A DNA stretch of 22,797 nucleotides from the NCBI GenBank assembly GCA_038240015.1, contig JBBSEF010000048.1, positions 1-22,797 of the forward strand, in the 5' to 3' direction. This DNA comes from CAHJXF01 sp038240015 (GTDB lineage Bacteria; Pseudomonadota; Gammaproteobacteria; Burkholderiales; Burkholderiaceae_D). A program made the translations under genes and the position numbers. Positions 1-6,525 of the stretch are shown one piece after another (the first letter of the stretch is position 1; every line of letters starts with the position of its first letter). The notes under the pieces are model-generated. The model worked only from the letters and a program-made list of their open reading frames with translations. It was not told the DNA's origin and searched no databases.

Positions 1-553
1 GGCGCGCTTTGCCGAACAAGGCGGTGCGCGCGTGGGCGTGAGCGTCAACGTGTCGCTCTGGCAGTTGCACGACCGCGCCTTCGTTCACGGCGTCGAGGCG
101 GCGCTCTCGCAGCATGGCTTCGCGCCGTCCGAGTTGACGATGGAAATCGCCGAGACCGCGTTTCTCGAAGACATCCGCCTGGTCGCCGATACGCTGGCGG
201 AACTCTCCGCGCTCGGCGTGCGACTGGCGATCGATCACTTCGGCGTGGGTACGGCCGGGCTGGTCGCCTTGAAATCGTTGCCGATCAGCGAAATCAAGAT
301 CGACCGCAGCTTCATCGCCGGCGCCGCGATCGACGCGTTCGATGCGACCATCGTCCGCGGACTGATCTCGATGGCACACAATCTGGGCATCGTGGTCACG
401 GCCGAAGGGGTTGAACGCGCCGACCAGATCGCGGCATTGAGCCAGATGCGCTGCGATGCCATCCAGGGTTATTTCGTCGGCGAGCCGATGCGCGCGTCCG
501 AACTGGTCGCGATGCCGCGGCTGTGGCGCAAGACGCGCGACCCCAGGTCGTGA
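1..553 (+). CDS. EAL-domain protein, 3' part (5' end outside window)
   Basis: The frame is open from the first bases of the window, so the GTG at 32 is unlikely to be the true start and the gene is 5'-partial. The visible part is the C-terminal two thirds of an EAL domain, the fold of cyclic-di-GMP phosphodiesterases. Recognisable elements are NVS near the start, MEIAET, the strand ending in KIDRSFI, AEGVE and QGYFVGEP. The usual DDFGTG metal/loop-6 motif reads DHFGVG: the second Asp is His and the Thr is Val. In characterised EAL enzymes both Asp residues hold the catalytic metals, so this copy may be weak, inactive or a binding-only domain. The EAL signature itself lies upstream and cannot be seen. 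The response regulator gene begins 10 bases after the stop codon, so co-transcription is likely. Family assignment is firm; catalytic activity is uncertain. Confidence 0.9.
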   Translation, partial: ARFAEQGGARVGVSVNVSLWQLHDRAFVHGVEAALSQHGFAPSELTMEIAETAFLEDIRLVADTLAELSALGVRLAIDHFGVGTAGLVALKSLPISEIKIDRSFIAGAAIDAFDATIVRGLISMAHNLGIVVTAEGVERADQIAALSQMRCDAIQGYFVGEPMRASELVAMPRLWRKTRDPRS

Positions 554-563
554 GGTCGAATCG

Positions 564-1247
564 ATGCGTGTACTGCTGGTCGAAGACGACGCGATGATCG
601 GAACCAGCGTGCGCGCGGGTTTGCGGCCGGATGGCTTCGCGATCGATTGGGTCACCGATGGCGCGGCTGCCGAAAGCGCGCTGTCGGCCGCGCAGGGAAG
701 CGACGCATACGACCTGGTGTTGCTCGACCTCGGACTTCCGAAGAAAGGCGGGCTCGAGGTGTTGCGCGGTTTGCGCGGGCGTGGAAACGGCGTGCCCGTG
801 CTGATCATGACCGCCCGCGATGCGGTCGCCGATCGTGTCGCCGGCCTCGATGCGGGGGCGGACGACTATCTCGTCAAGCCCTTCGATCTCGATGAACTCG
901 GCGCGCGCATGCGCGCGCTGCATCGACGGCGCAGCGGGCGCGCCGAAACCCTGATGCGTCATCGCCATGTCGGCGGTGTCGTCACGCTCGATCCGGCGCG
1001 TCGCGAAGTGCGCAAGAACGAAGAGCTCGTGATGCTCTCGGCACGCGAGTTCGCAGTGCTCGAAGCCTTGCTCGAACGCCCCGGTGCGGTACTGTCGCGC
1101 GCGCAACTCGAAGAGAAGCTGTACGGATGGGACGAGGAGCCGGGCAGCAATACCATCGAGGTCTATGTGCACGGGTTGAGAAAGAAGCTCGGCGCCGACC
1201 TGATCCGCAATGTGCGCGGCGTCGGCTACACGATTTCCGTGCACTGA
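564..1247 (+). CDS. OmpR/PhoB-family two-component response regulator
   Basis: This 227-residue DNA-binding response regulator has an N-terminal receiver domain (about residues 1-115) and a C-terminal winged helix (about 130-225). In the receiver the acidic pocket is E7/D8/D9, the phospho-acceptor is D55 in LVLLDLGLP, the switch Thr is T83 and the conserved Lys is K105 in LVKPFD. The winged helix ends with the expected strand and hairpin, RNVRGVGYTI. The ATG at 564 is preferred: it lies 8 bases after a GAGG that overlaps the stop of the EAL gene, and it places the start exactly at the receiver domain. The open frame runs further upstream but only through EAL-gene sequence. The kinase downstream is its obvious partner. 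The sequence resembles the QseB/TctD/PmrA branch, but the target genes and signal cannot be read from it. Confidence 0.95.
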   Translation: MRVLLVEDDAMIGTSVRAGLRPDGFAIDWVTDGAAAESALSAAQGSDAYDLVLLDLGLPKKGGLEVLRGLRGRGNGVPVLIMTARDAVADRVAGLDAGADDYLVKPFDLDELGARMRALHRRRSGRAETLMRHRHVGGVVTLDPARREVRKNEELVMLSAREFAVLEALLERPGAVLSRAQLEEKLYGWDEEPGSNTIEVYVHGLRKKLGADLIRNVRGVGYTISVH

Positions 1248-1283
1248 TCGCGCCGCATCGATCTCATCGAACCAGTCTTCACG

Positions 1284-2801
1284 ATGGTTAAGCCCGAGGC
1301 TCGGATATCCATGCGTACGTCGACGATGTCGATTCAACGAAGACTGCTGTTGTCGGTCTTCGCCGTGATGGTCGCGGGCATCGCGATCACGGGCGGCGTG
1401 GTCTATCTACAGGCGCGCGACGAGGCCAATGCGCTTTTCGACATGCAGTTGCGCCAGTTCGCGGCTTCGCTGCCGGTGCGCGCGTTCGGCGCTCTTGCAC
1501 CGCAGGCGCCCGGCGTGCCGGAAGCCGGTGAGGACGTCGTGATCCGCATCTGGAATAGAGTCGGCGTGTTCGTCTACAGCTCGCACGCCGACGTGCCGTT
1601 GCCCGCGCGCGCCGAGCTCGGTCTCACGACAGTCAGCACGCCGCGCGGCGACTGGCGCGTGTTCGCGGCGATGGTCGACGAGAACCTGCTCGAAGTCGCG
1701 CAGCCGATGCGCGTGCGCAGCGCGCTAGCGGCGCAGGTCGCATTGCGTACCGTGTTGCCGCTGCTGATCTTGTTGCCGATCCTCGCCGGGTCGCTGTGGT
1801 GGGTGGTCGGTCGGGGCCTCGCGCCACTGCGCCGTGTCGCCGGCGAAGTCGCATCGCGCAAGCCCGAAGCACTCGAGCGTCTGTCCGAAGACGCCCTGCC
1901 CGAAGAGGTCGCGCCTCTGGTCGCATCGCTCAATCGCCTGCTCGCCGATCTCGCGTCGGCGCGCGACGCGCAACGCGCCTTCATCGCCGATGCCGCGCAT
2001 GAATTGAGAACGCCGCTGACGGCTTTGCAATTGCAGCTCCAGATCGCAGAACGCGCCGACGACGCGACCGCGCGCGCCGCGGCGCTCGATGCGTTGCGCG
2101 AAGGTCTGGAGCGGGCATCGCGTCTGGTCGAGCAGTTGCTCGCGCTCGCGCGCGCCGAACCCGATGCAGGCGCCGCGTCGTCGCCACTGCAATCGGCCAC
2201 GTCGCTCGCGCACGCATCGACGCGCGTGGATCTGCGCGCGCTCGCGCACGAGTCGGTCGCGGCTCACGCGCACCTGGCGCTCGATCGCGGCATCGATCTG
2301 GGGATCGGGCCGCAGGTGTCGAGTGAGGATCAAGGCGGAGGTGCGGCCGCCGCGGACGATGCCGCGGAGAGCGCGGCGACGCTGGCGGCAGCGACACCGA
2401 TCGAAGTCGTCGGCGACCGCGACGCGCTGTACACGCTGCTGGGCAATCTCATCGACAACGCGTTGCGCTATACGCCGCGCGGCGGACGCGTTGATGTCGC
2501 AGTCGATGTCGCCGGACACGACTCGGGCGATGATGCCGGCGAAGCAGGCAAGCGGGGTCGCGAGACTGTCGTGCTGTCGGTCAGCGATGATGGTCCGGGC
2601 ATCGCGCCGCACGAACGCGAGCGTGTGTTCGATCGCTTCCATCGGGGCGAAGCGGCAAGGGCCGCGGGCGATACGCGCGGCAGCGGCCTCGGTCTTGCGA
2701 TCGTGAGACGCATCGCCGAGCGCCACGGCGCGCGGGTCGTGCTTTCCGATCGAACGACGGGTGGGGGGCTCACGGTCGAGGTGCGCTTCCCGGCGGCATA
2801 G
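1284..2801 (+). CDS. Sensor histidine kinase, QseC/TctE-like
   Basis: This inner-membrane sensor kinase has up to 505 residues. TM1 is about residues 20-42, a periplasmic region of the small 2CSK_N type follows (about 45-150), TM2 is about 153-176, then comes a HAMP linker. The H-box FIADAAHELRTPL carries phospho-acceptor H239. The ATPase domain shows the N-box DNALRYTP (N392), the G1 motif SDDGPGIAP and the G2 motif GSGLGLAIV. Between dimerisation and ATPase domains there is a loose stretch rich in Ala, Asp and Gly (about 294-370), longer than usual. Starts at 1284, 1311 and 1326 are all possible and none has a strong ribosome site; all three keep TM1. It should phosphorylate the regulator encoded 36 bases upstream. 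The ligand is unknown. Confidence 0.95.
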   Translation: MVKPEARISMRTSTMSIQRRLLLSVFAVMVAGIAITGGVVYLQARDEANALFDMQLRQFAASLPVRAFGALAPQAPGVPEAGEDVVIRIWNRVGVFVYSSHADVPLPARAELGLTTVSTPRGDWRVFAAMVDENLLEVAQPMRVRSALAAQVALRTVLPLLILLPILAGSLWWVVGRGLAPLRRVAGEVASRKPEALERLSEDALPEEVAPLVASLNRLLADLASARDAQRAFIADAAHELRTPLTALQLQLQIAERADDATARAAALDALREGLERASRLVEQLLALARAEPDAGAASSPLQSATSLAHASTRVDLRALAHESVAAHAHLALDRGIDLGIGPQVSSEDQGGGAAAADDAAESAATLAAATPIEVVGDRDALYTLLGNLIDNALRYTPRGGRVDVAVDVAGHDSGDDAGEAGKRGRETVVLSVSDDGPGIAPHERERVFDRFHRGEAARAAGDTRGSGLGLAIVRRIAERHGARVVLSDRTTGGGLTVEVRFPAA

Positions 2802-2806
2802 GTCAT

Positions 2807-2841
2807 CGGCGATTCGCAAAAGGTCTTTGCGATGATCGCCG
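2807..2841 (+). terminator. Hairpin after the two-component operon
   Basis: The left arm CGGCGATTCGCAAA and right arm TTTGCGA-TG-ATCGCCG form a 14-bp stem with a 2-base bulge and a 5-base loop, starting 5 bases after the kinase stop codon. There is no T run after it, so it may be a weak or factor-assisted terminator or a 3'-end-stabilising hairpin. Confidence 0.45.
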
Positions 2842-2854
2842 GCCTCGCTAGAAT
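2827..2854 (+). promoter_or_regulatory. Candidate sigma70 promoter for the beta-propeller gene
   Basis: TTGCGA (2827-2832) and TAGAAT (2849-2854) are separated by 16 bases, matching the -35 at 4 of 6 and the -10 at 5 of 6 positions. The -35 box lies inside the right arm of the hairpin that follows the kinase gene. The start codon of the next gene is about 90 bases downstream. Confidence 0.4.
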
Positions 2855-2947
2855 TCGGGGCCTTGCCGCAGCACCTGTTCGACGTGTCCTGTCTTTGCGT
2901 GCCGCCCGCTCGCGTCACGCGCTGCTTGTCAACCCAACGGAGGCATC

Positions 2948-3988
2948 ATGAAACGCAACGCGCTGTCGTTCACGCAGGGTTTGCTTTTGCTCTGTGCCGC
3001 ATGGACCGTCGCCCCATTGCAGGCGCTTGCCTGGGATCGCGGCGAGGTGACGCGCTTCGCCACGCTGCCGGCAGGCGCCAACAATCCCGAAGGCATCGCT
3101 GCGGATTTCTTCGGCAACTTCTACGTCGCCGATTTCGCGGTCGGCGGCACACCCAGCGGCGTCGGCCAGATCGTCGTGCTCGATCGCGAAGGCCGAACCA
3201 GTCGCACGCTCAACGTGGCCCATTCGAGCACGCTGCTGCTCGGACTCGACTTCCATCCGATCACGCGCGCGCTGCTGGTGATCGACTTCGGCGGCGGCAA
3301 GGTGCTGCGCGTGGATCCCGACACCGGCGCGTCGTCGGTGTTCATGACCGTGACCGGCGCGTCGGGACTGAACGCATTGACCTTCGACGCGGCCGGCAAC
3401 GTGTACGTCTCCGACTCCGCGCAAGGAATCATCTGGAAGACCGGGCCGGGCGGTGGAGCGGCGAGCGCATGGGTGACGAGCCCGTTACTGACGACCATCG
3501 GCGTGCCGCCGTTCGGCGCGAACGGCCTGGGCTTCAACAAGGCGAGAAACATCTTGTTCGTGGCCAACACCGGCAACGACACGATCGTGAAGATCCCCGT
3601 TGCCGGCGGCGTACCCGGCACGCCCGCGGTGTTCGTCAACAGCATCAACGGCGCCGACGGACTGATCCTCGACGACGACGACAATCTCTGGGTCGCCGCG
3701 AATCAGGCCGACGAGATCGTGGTCGTCAATCCATCGGGGCGCGTGATCGCCAAGCTGGGCGACTTCAATGGCATCGATCGCAAGGGTTCTCCGCGCGGCC
3801 TGTTGTTCCCCGCGAGCCTGGTGCGCGTCGGGCACTTCATCTACATCACCAATCTCGCGCTCGATCTGCGATTGTTCGGATTGCCGCAAGCGGTGGATTC
3901 GCAGTGGGCAGCGCAGGTCACGCGCCACACCGTCTCGCGCGTGCCGGCGCGCATTCCGGCGCTTCAGGACGGCGGTGACGACGACTAG
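2948..3988 (+). CDS. Exported beta-propeller protein (NHL/SMP-30-like)
   Basis: This 346-residue protein starts with a Sec signal peptide (positively charged MKRN, a Leu-rich core, likely cleavage after ALA at residue 28). The mature part is built of repeated blades with the pattern G-[IL]-x-x-D-x-x-[GN]-N-[FLV]-[YW]-V-[AS], for example PEGIAADFFGNFYVAD, NALTFDAAGNVYVSD and DGLILDDDDNLWVAAN. This is typical of NHL-repeat and SMP-30/gluconolactonase-like propellers. No enzyme function can be assigned: the metal ligands of true SMP-30 lactonases are not evident. A GGAGG 4 bases before the ATG at 2948 fixes the start. It is flanked by its own candidate promoter and a strong terminator, so it is probably a single-gene unit. 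It is presumably periplasmic or secreted, and could bind a ligand or act as a scaffold. Confidence 0.85.
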   Translation: MKRNALSFTQGLLLLCAAWTVAPLQALAWDRGEVTRFATLPAGANNPEGIAADFFGNFYVADFAVGGTPSGVGQIVVLDREGRTSRTLNVAHSSTLLLGLDFHPITRALLVIDFGGGKVLRVDPDTGASSVFMTVTGASGLNALTFDAAGNVYVSDSAQGIIWKTGPGGGAASAWVTSPLLTTIGVPPFGANGLGFNKARNILFVANTGNDTIVKIPVAGGVPGTPAVFVNSINGADGLILDDDDNLWVAANQADEIVVVNPSGRVIAKLGDFNGIDRKGSPRGLLFPASLVRVGHFIYITNLALDLRLFGLPQAVDSQWAAQVTRHTVSRVPARIPALQDGGDDD

Positions 3989-4007
3989 CTGTAGCCGACG
4001 CCGACAA

Positions 4008-4033
4008 GGGCGCGATCTTCGCGCCCATTTTTT
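4008..4033 (+). terminator. Intrinsic terminator after the beta-propeller gene
   Basis: GGGCGCG (4008-4014) and CGCGCCC (4020-4026) form a perfect 7-bp GC stem with a 5-base loop. It is followed by A and six T residues, a textbook rho-independent terminator 20 bases after the stop codon. Confidence 0.9.
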
Positions 4034-4114
4034 CCAGATGCGCTCTTAAGCCTTGCTTAAGATTGGCGGCATAGCATGCGGACATCCAAATTCTTTTCGA
4101 GTGGGATGACCCCG

Positions 4115-5662
4115 ATGAAACTGAACCGACTGACTCGTAATCTCGTTCTCGCCGGCGTGATCGGCGGCGCAGGCTTCGCTCTTGCGCGCGTCGACATGCC
4201 GGTCGTCGATCCGGCGCAAGCCGCGACCGATCCGATCACCACGCTCGCGGCGGGTGCTCCGGTCGTGCCGACTGCACCCGCGGCCGCGCAACTCGTGACG
4301 CCGCAGGCGCAGCTTCCCAACTTCACGGGGCTGGTGCAGCGCTATGGCCCGGCGGTGGTCAACATCACGGTCACGCAACGCGCGAGCAGGACTTCGTTCA
4401 ATCCGCACAGGCGCTCCGACCCGCGCGCCGATCCCAACGGCGACGACGAGGAAGATCCCTTCAGCCAGTTCTTCCGCGGGCTTCCGTTCGGCCCCAACGG
4501 GCCGCAGTCCCAGGGGCCTCGCGGCCGTCCGTCGCATGGCCTCGGGTCGGGCTTCATCGTCAGTCCCGACGGCACCATCCTCACCAACGCGCACGTCGTC
4601 GATGGCGCGTCCGAAGTCACGGTCAAGCTGACCGACCGGCGCGAGTTCAAGGCCAAGGTGGTGGGCAGCGACAAGAAGAGCGACATCGCGGTCATCAAGA
4701 TCGACGCGAAGAACCTGCCGGTGGTGTCGCTCGGCTCGGCGGAAAAACTCAACGTCGGCGAATGGGTGGTCGCCATCGGCTCGCCGTTCGGCTTCGACAA
4801 CAGCGTGACGGCGGGCATCGTCAGCGCCAAGTCGCGCTCGCTGCCGACCGACAGCTATCCGTTCATCCAGACCGATGTCGCGGTCAACCCGGGCAACTCG
4901 GGAGGGCCGCTGTTCAATCTGAATGGCGAAGTGGTCGGCATCAACTCGCAGATCTTTTCGGAGTCGGGTGGCTATCAGGGCATCTCGTTCGCGGTGCCGA
5001 TCGACATCGCGATCCACGTCAAGGACCAACTGGTCGCGCACGGCAAGGTCACACGCGCGCGGCTGGGCGTGACCATCCAGGACGTCAATCAGAAACTGGC
5101 CAACAACTTCAAGCTGCCGCGGCCGATGGGGGCGCTGGTGTCCGACGTCGAGGCCGGCAGCCCGGCAGCCAAGGCGGGTCTTCAGGCGAGCGACGTGATC
5201 ACCAAACTCGACGGCCGCGAGATCGATCGCTCGAGCGACCTGCCCGCACGGATTTCGCTGCTCAAGCCCGGATCGATCACGCACCTTCAGGTGTGGCGCG
5301 CAGGCAAGCCGGTCGATATCGACGTGGCGCTCGGAGAGTTCAAGGAGACCAGCGCGATCGCGAAGGCCGACGTGACGGGCGACGAAGCGGGCCGACTCGG
5401 CGTCGCGGTTCGTCCGCTGCGTCCCGACGAGGCGAAGCGCTTCGGCTCGATCGCAAGCGGCAACGGTCTCGTCGTCGAAGAAGCCAGCGGACCTGCGGCC
5501 GAGGCGGGCATCGAGCCGGGAGACGTGATCCTCTCGTTCAACGGGCAGCCGGTCCAGTCGGCCGAACAGTTGAAGGGCCTGATCGCCAAGGCTGGCAAGA
5601 ATGCGGCGCTTCTGATTCAACGGGGACGCGCGCGCATCTTCGTGCCGATCGAATTGGGCTGA
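4115..5662 (+). CDS. degP: DegP/DegQ (HtrA, MucD-like) periplasmic serine protease
   Basis: This is an HtrA-family protease and chaperone for misfolded envelope proteins. From the chosen start it has 515 residues: a signal peptide or anchor (about 1-25), a low-complexity linker, a trypsin-like domain with catalytic triad H160 (TNAHVV), D190 (KSDIAV) and S262 (GNSGGPL), then two PDZ domains (about 320-400 and 420-510). An acidic and Gly/Pro-rich insert (DPNGDDEEDPF through PNGPQSQGPRG) sits before the protease core, like the LA-loop region of DegP/MucD. In-frame starts exist at 4076, 4106 and 4115; 4115 gives the most normal signal sequence (MKLNRLTRN) and has a GGGA 9 bases upstream, but 4106 is nearly as good. 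The gene is bounded by terminators on both sides. The symbol degP is by family; degQ or mucD would be equally fair. Confidence 0.93.
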   Translation: MKLNRLTRNLVLAGVIGGAGFALARVDMPVVDPAQAATDPITTLAAGAPVVPTAPAAAQLVTPQAQLPNFTGLVQRYGPAVVNITVTQRASRTSFNPHRRSDPRADPNGDDEEDPFSQFFRGLPFGPNGPQSQGPRGRPSHGLGSGFIVSPDGTILTNAHVVDGASEVTVKLTDRREFKAKVVGSDKKSDIAVIKIDAKNLPVVSLGSAEKLNVGEWVVAIGSPFGFDNSVTAGIVSAKSRSLPTDSYPFIQTDVAVNPGNSGGPLFNLNGEVVGINSQIFSESGGYQGISFAVPIDIAIHVKDQLVAHGKVTRARLGVTIQDVNQKLANNFKLPRPMGALVSDVEAGSPAAKAGLQASDVITKLDGREIDRSSDLPARISLLKPGSITHLQVWRAGKPVDIDVALGEFKETSAIAKADVTGDEAGRLGVAVRPLRPDEAKRFGSIASGNGLVVEEASGPAAEAGIEPGDVILSFNGQPVQSAEQLKGLIAKAGKNAALLIQRGRARIFVPIELG

Positions 5663-5717
5663 TCGCTGGTTCCCCGCTTCGTCTGCGGAGCGGGCGCCAC
5701 AGCGCGAACCCGGCGCT

Positions 5718-5746
5718 GCGCGAACGGTCACACCCGTTCGCGCGTT
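5718..5746 (+). terminator. Terminator-like hairpin after degP
   Basis: GCGCGAACGG (5718-5727) and CCGTTCGCGC (5734-5743) form a perfect 10-bp stem with a 6-base loop, followed by GTTTCCC. The stem is strong but the T tract is short. Confidence 0.6.
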
Positions 5747-5776
5747 TCCCACGCGCTCAACTTGCGAAGGACCGTC

Positions 5777-6199
5777 ATGAAAAAAGTGATCCGTCGTTTC
5801 GTTGCACCGATCGCGCTGGTTGCGAGCCTGGCTGCCTCAGTCGGCGCGTTCGCACAAGCGCCGATGCCGCAAGCGCAGACCCAGGGGAGCGTTGCGTACC
5901 TGAACGGCGGCGCGGGCGACGAGGAAGTCCAGTACATCAAGCAGGCCATGAAGGATTATTCGATGGCGCTGGCCTTCGCGCGCGCGGCGAGCCCACGCGC
6001 CGAATATGTCGCGAACGTCGCCGTCACGGTCAAGGACGTCAAGGGCAACACGGTGTTCGAAGTGCCTGCCGGCGGACCCTATCTGTTGCTCAAGCTGCCC
6101 GCCGGCAGCTACGTCGTCACCGCGACCTATGAGGGACAGACGCGAACGCGAACCGTGAGCGCCGGCAAGGCGTCGCTCGTCACGTTCGAGTGGAAGTAA
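5777..6199 (+). CDS. Small exported protein with a C-terminal beta-sandwich
   Basis: This 140-residue protein starts MKKVIRRF and has a clear Sec signal peptide, with likely cleavage after AFA at residue 26. After a Gln-rich linker and a short helix (about 48-71) the region 76-140 alternates hydrophobic residues in beta-strand fashion. It contains GPYLLLKLPAGSYVVTATYEGQTRTRTVSAG, a pattern like the carboxypeptidase-regulatory-like or transthyretin-like fold seen in small periplasmic proteins. No catalytic motif or Cys is present. GAAGGA 5 bases before the ATG at 5777 decides the start against an in-frame ATG at 5762. Its function is unknown. It lies between the degP terminator and the metX promoter and so appears to be a single-gene unit. 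Confidence 0.8.
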   Translation: MKKVIRRFVAPIALVASLAASVGAFAQAPMPQAQTQGSVAYLNGGAGDEEVQYIKQAMKDYSMALAFARAASPRAEYVANVAVTVKDVKGNTVFEVPAGGPYLLLKLPAGSYVVTATYEGQTRTRTVSAGKASLVTFEWK

Positions 6200-6251
6200 G
6201 CGCAGGGCGCCGATGACATACGCACCGCAGTCGAAACGACATCGGCCGCGT

Positions 6252-6280
6252 TTGACGCTCAAGAGGTGTTGGGCTAATGT
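6252..6280 (+). promoter_or_regulatory. Candidate sigma70 promoter for the metX operon
   Basis: TTGACG (6252-6257) matches the -35 at 5 of 6 positions. At 17-base spacing lies TAATGT (6275-6280), which keeps the three most conserved -10 positions. Transcription would start near 6287, about 10 bases before the first stem of the structured leader. Confidence 0.6.
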
Positions 6281-6295
6281 CCGCCTCGATTCGAT

Positions 6296-6432
6296 ACGCG
6301 CCGATTTGATGCCGCTTCACAGCGGCCTCAGCTTGCGGGCGCTCGGACCGAGGGAGGATCCTTCAGGTCTGAAATAAATACGGCTAAAGCGATCCGACCC
6401 GACGCGCTTTGGTTCATGCCGTCGGGTTTTTT
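6296..6432 (+). promoter_or_regulatory. SAM-II-like riboswitch leader with attenuator, upstream of metX
   Basis: The leader carries the conserved parts of the SAM-II aptamer in the right order. P1 is GCGCC (6298-6302) with GGCGC (6338-6342). GAUUUG (6303-6308) follows the 5' strand of P1 directly, and UUGC (6333-6336) lies just before its 3' strand. UAAA (6376-6379) and GCUAAA (6383-6388) follow 3' of P1. UUGC can pair with GC-(U)-AA across the pseudoknot, leaving the U bulged, and the helix can extend with GC/GC and CU/AG. Two parts are extra: a hairpin inside loop 1 (GCCGCU/AGCGGC, 6311-6326) and one between P1 and the UAAA element (CGGACC/GGUCUG, 6344-6371). An intrinsic terminator follows at once. 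The gene downstream, metX, is a classic SAM-II target. Known: SAM-II binds S-adenosylmethionine and lowers expression. Inferred: this one works by transcription termination. No covariance model was run. Confidence 0.62.
6397..6432 (+). terminator. Attenuator terminator in the metX leader
   Basis: ACCCGACG (6397-6404) and CGTCGGGT (6420-6427) form a perfect 8-bp stem with a 15-base loop, running into a six-T tract (6427-6432). It lies before every plausible metX start codon, which suits an attenuator. Its left arm overlaps GAUCC-GA-CCC (6391-6400), which can pair instead with GGG-A-GGAUC at 6352-6360. Confidence 0.85.
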
Positions 6433-6525
6433 CTGGACGCTCGTGCCTTGGATTCATCGTCAGCCGTCGAGAGACCGGCATCTTCCGCGGCGTCCCCGGC
6501 GGCTTCTCCCGCAGTATCCCCCGCG

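Noticed and set aside
396..1337. Long minus-strand frame of 313 codons opposite the EAL and response-regulator genes
   Set aside because: It mirrors strongly conserved genes on the other strand, has an Arg/His/Ala-rich composition typical of antisense frames in GC-rich DNA, and has no recognisable motif.
4046..5752. 568-codon minus-strand frame covering degP
   Set aside because: Antisense shadow of a clear HtrA protease; composition dominated by Arg, Asp and Ala with no domain.
6344..6371. Using CGGACC/GGUCUG as P1 of the SAM-II fold
   Set aside because: Its loop lacks GAUUUG and UUGC, and the pseudoknot cannot form; the GCGCC/GGCGC stem upstream has both elements in the right places.
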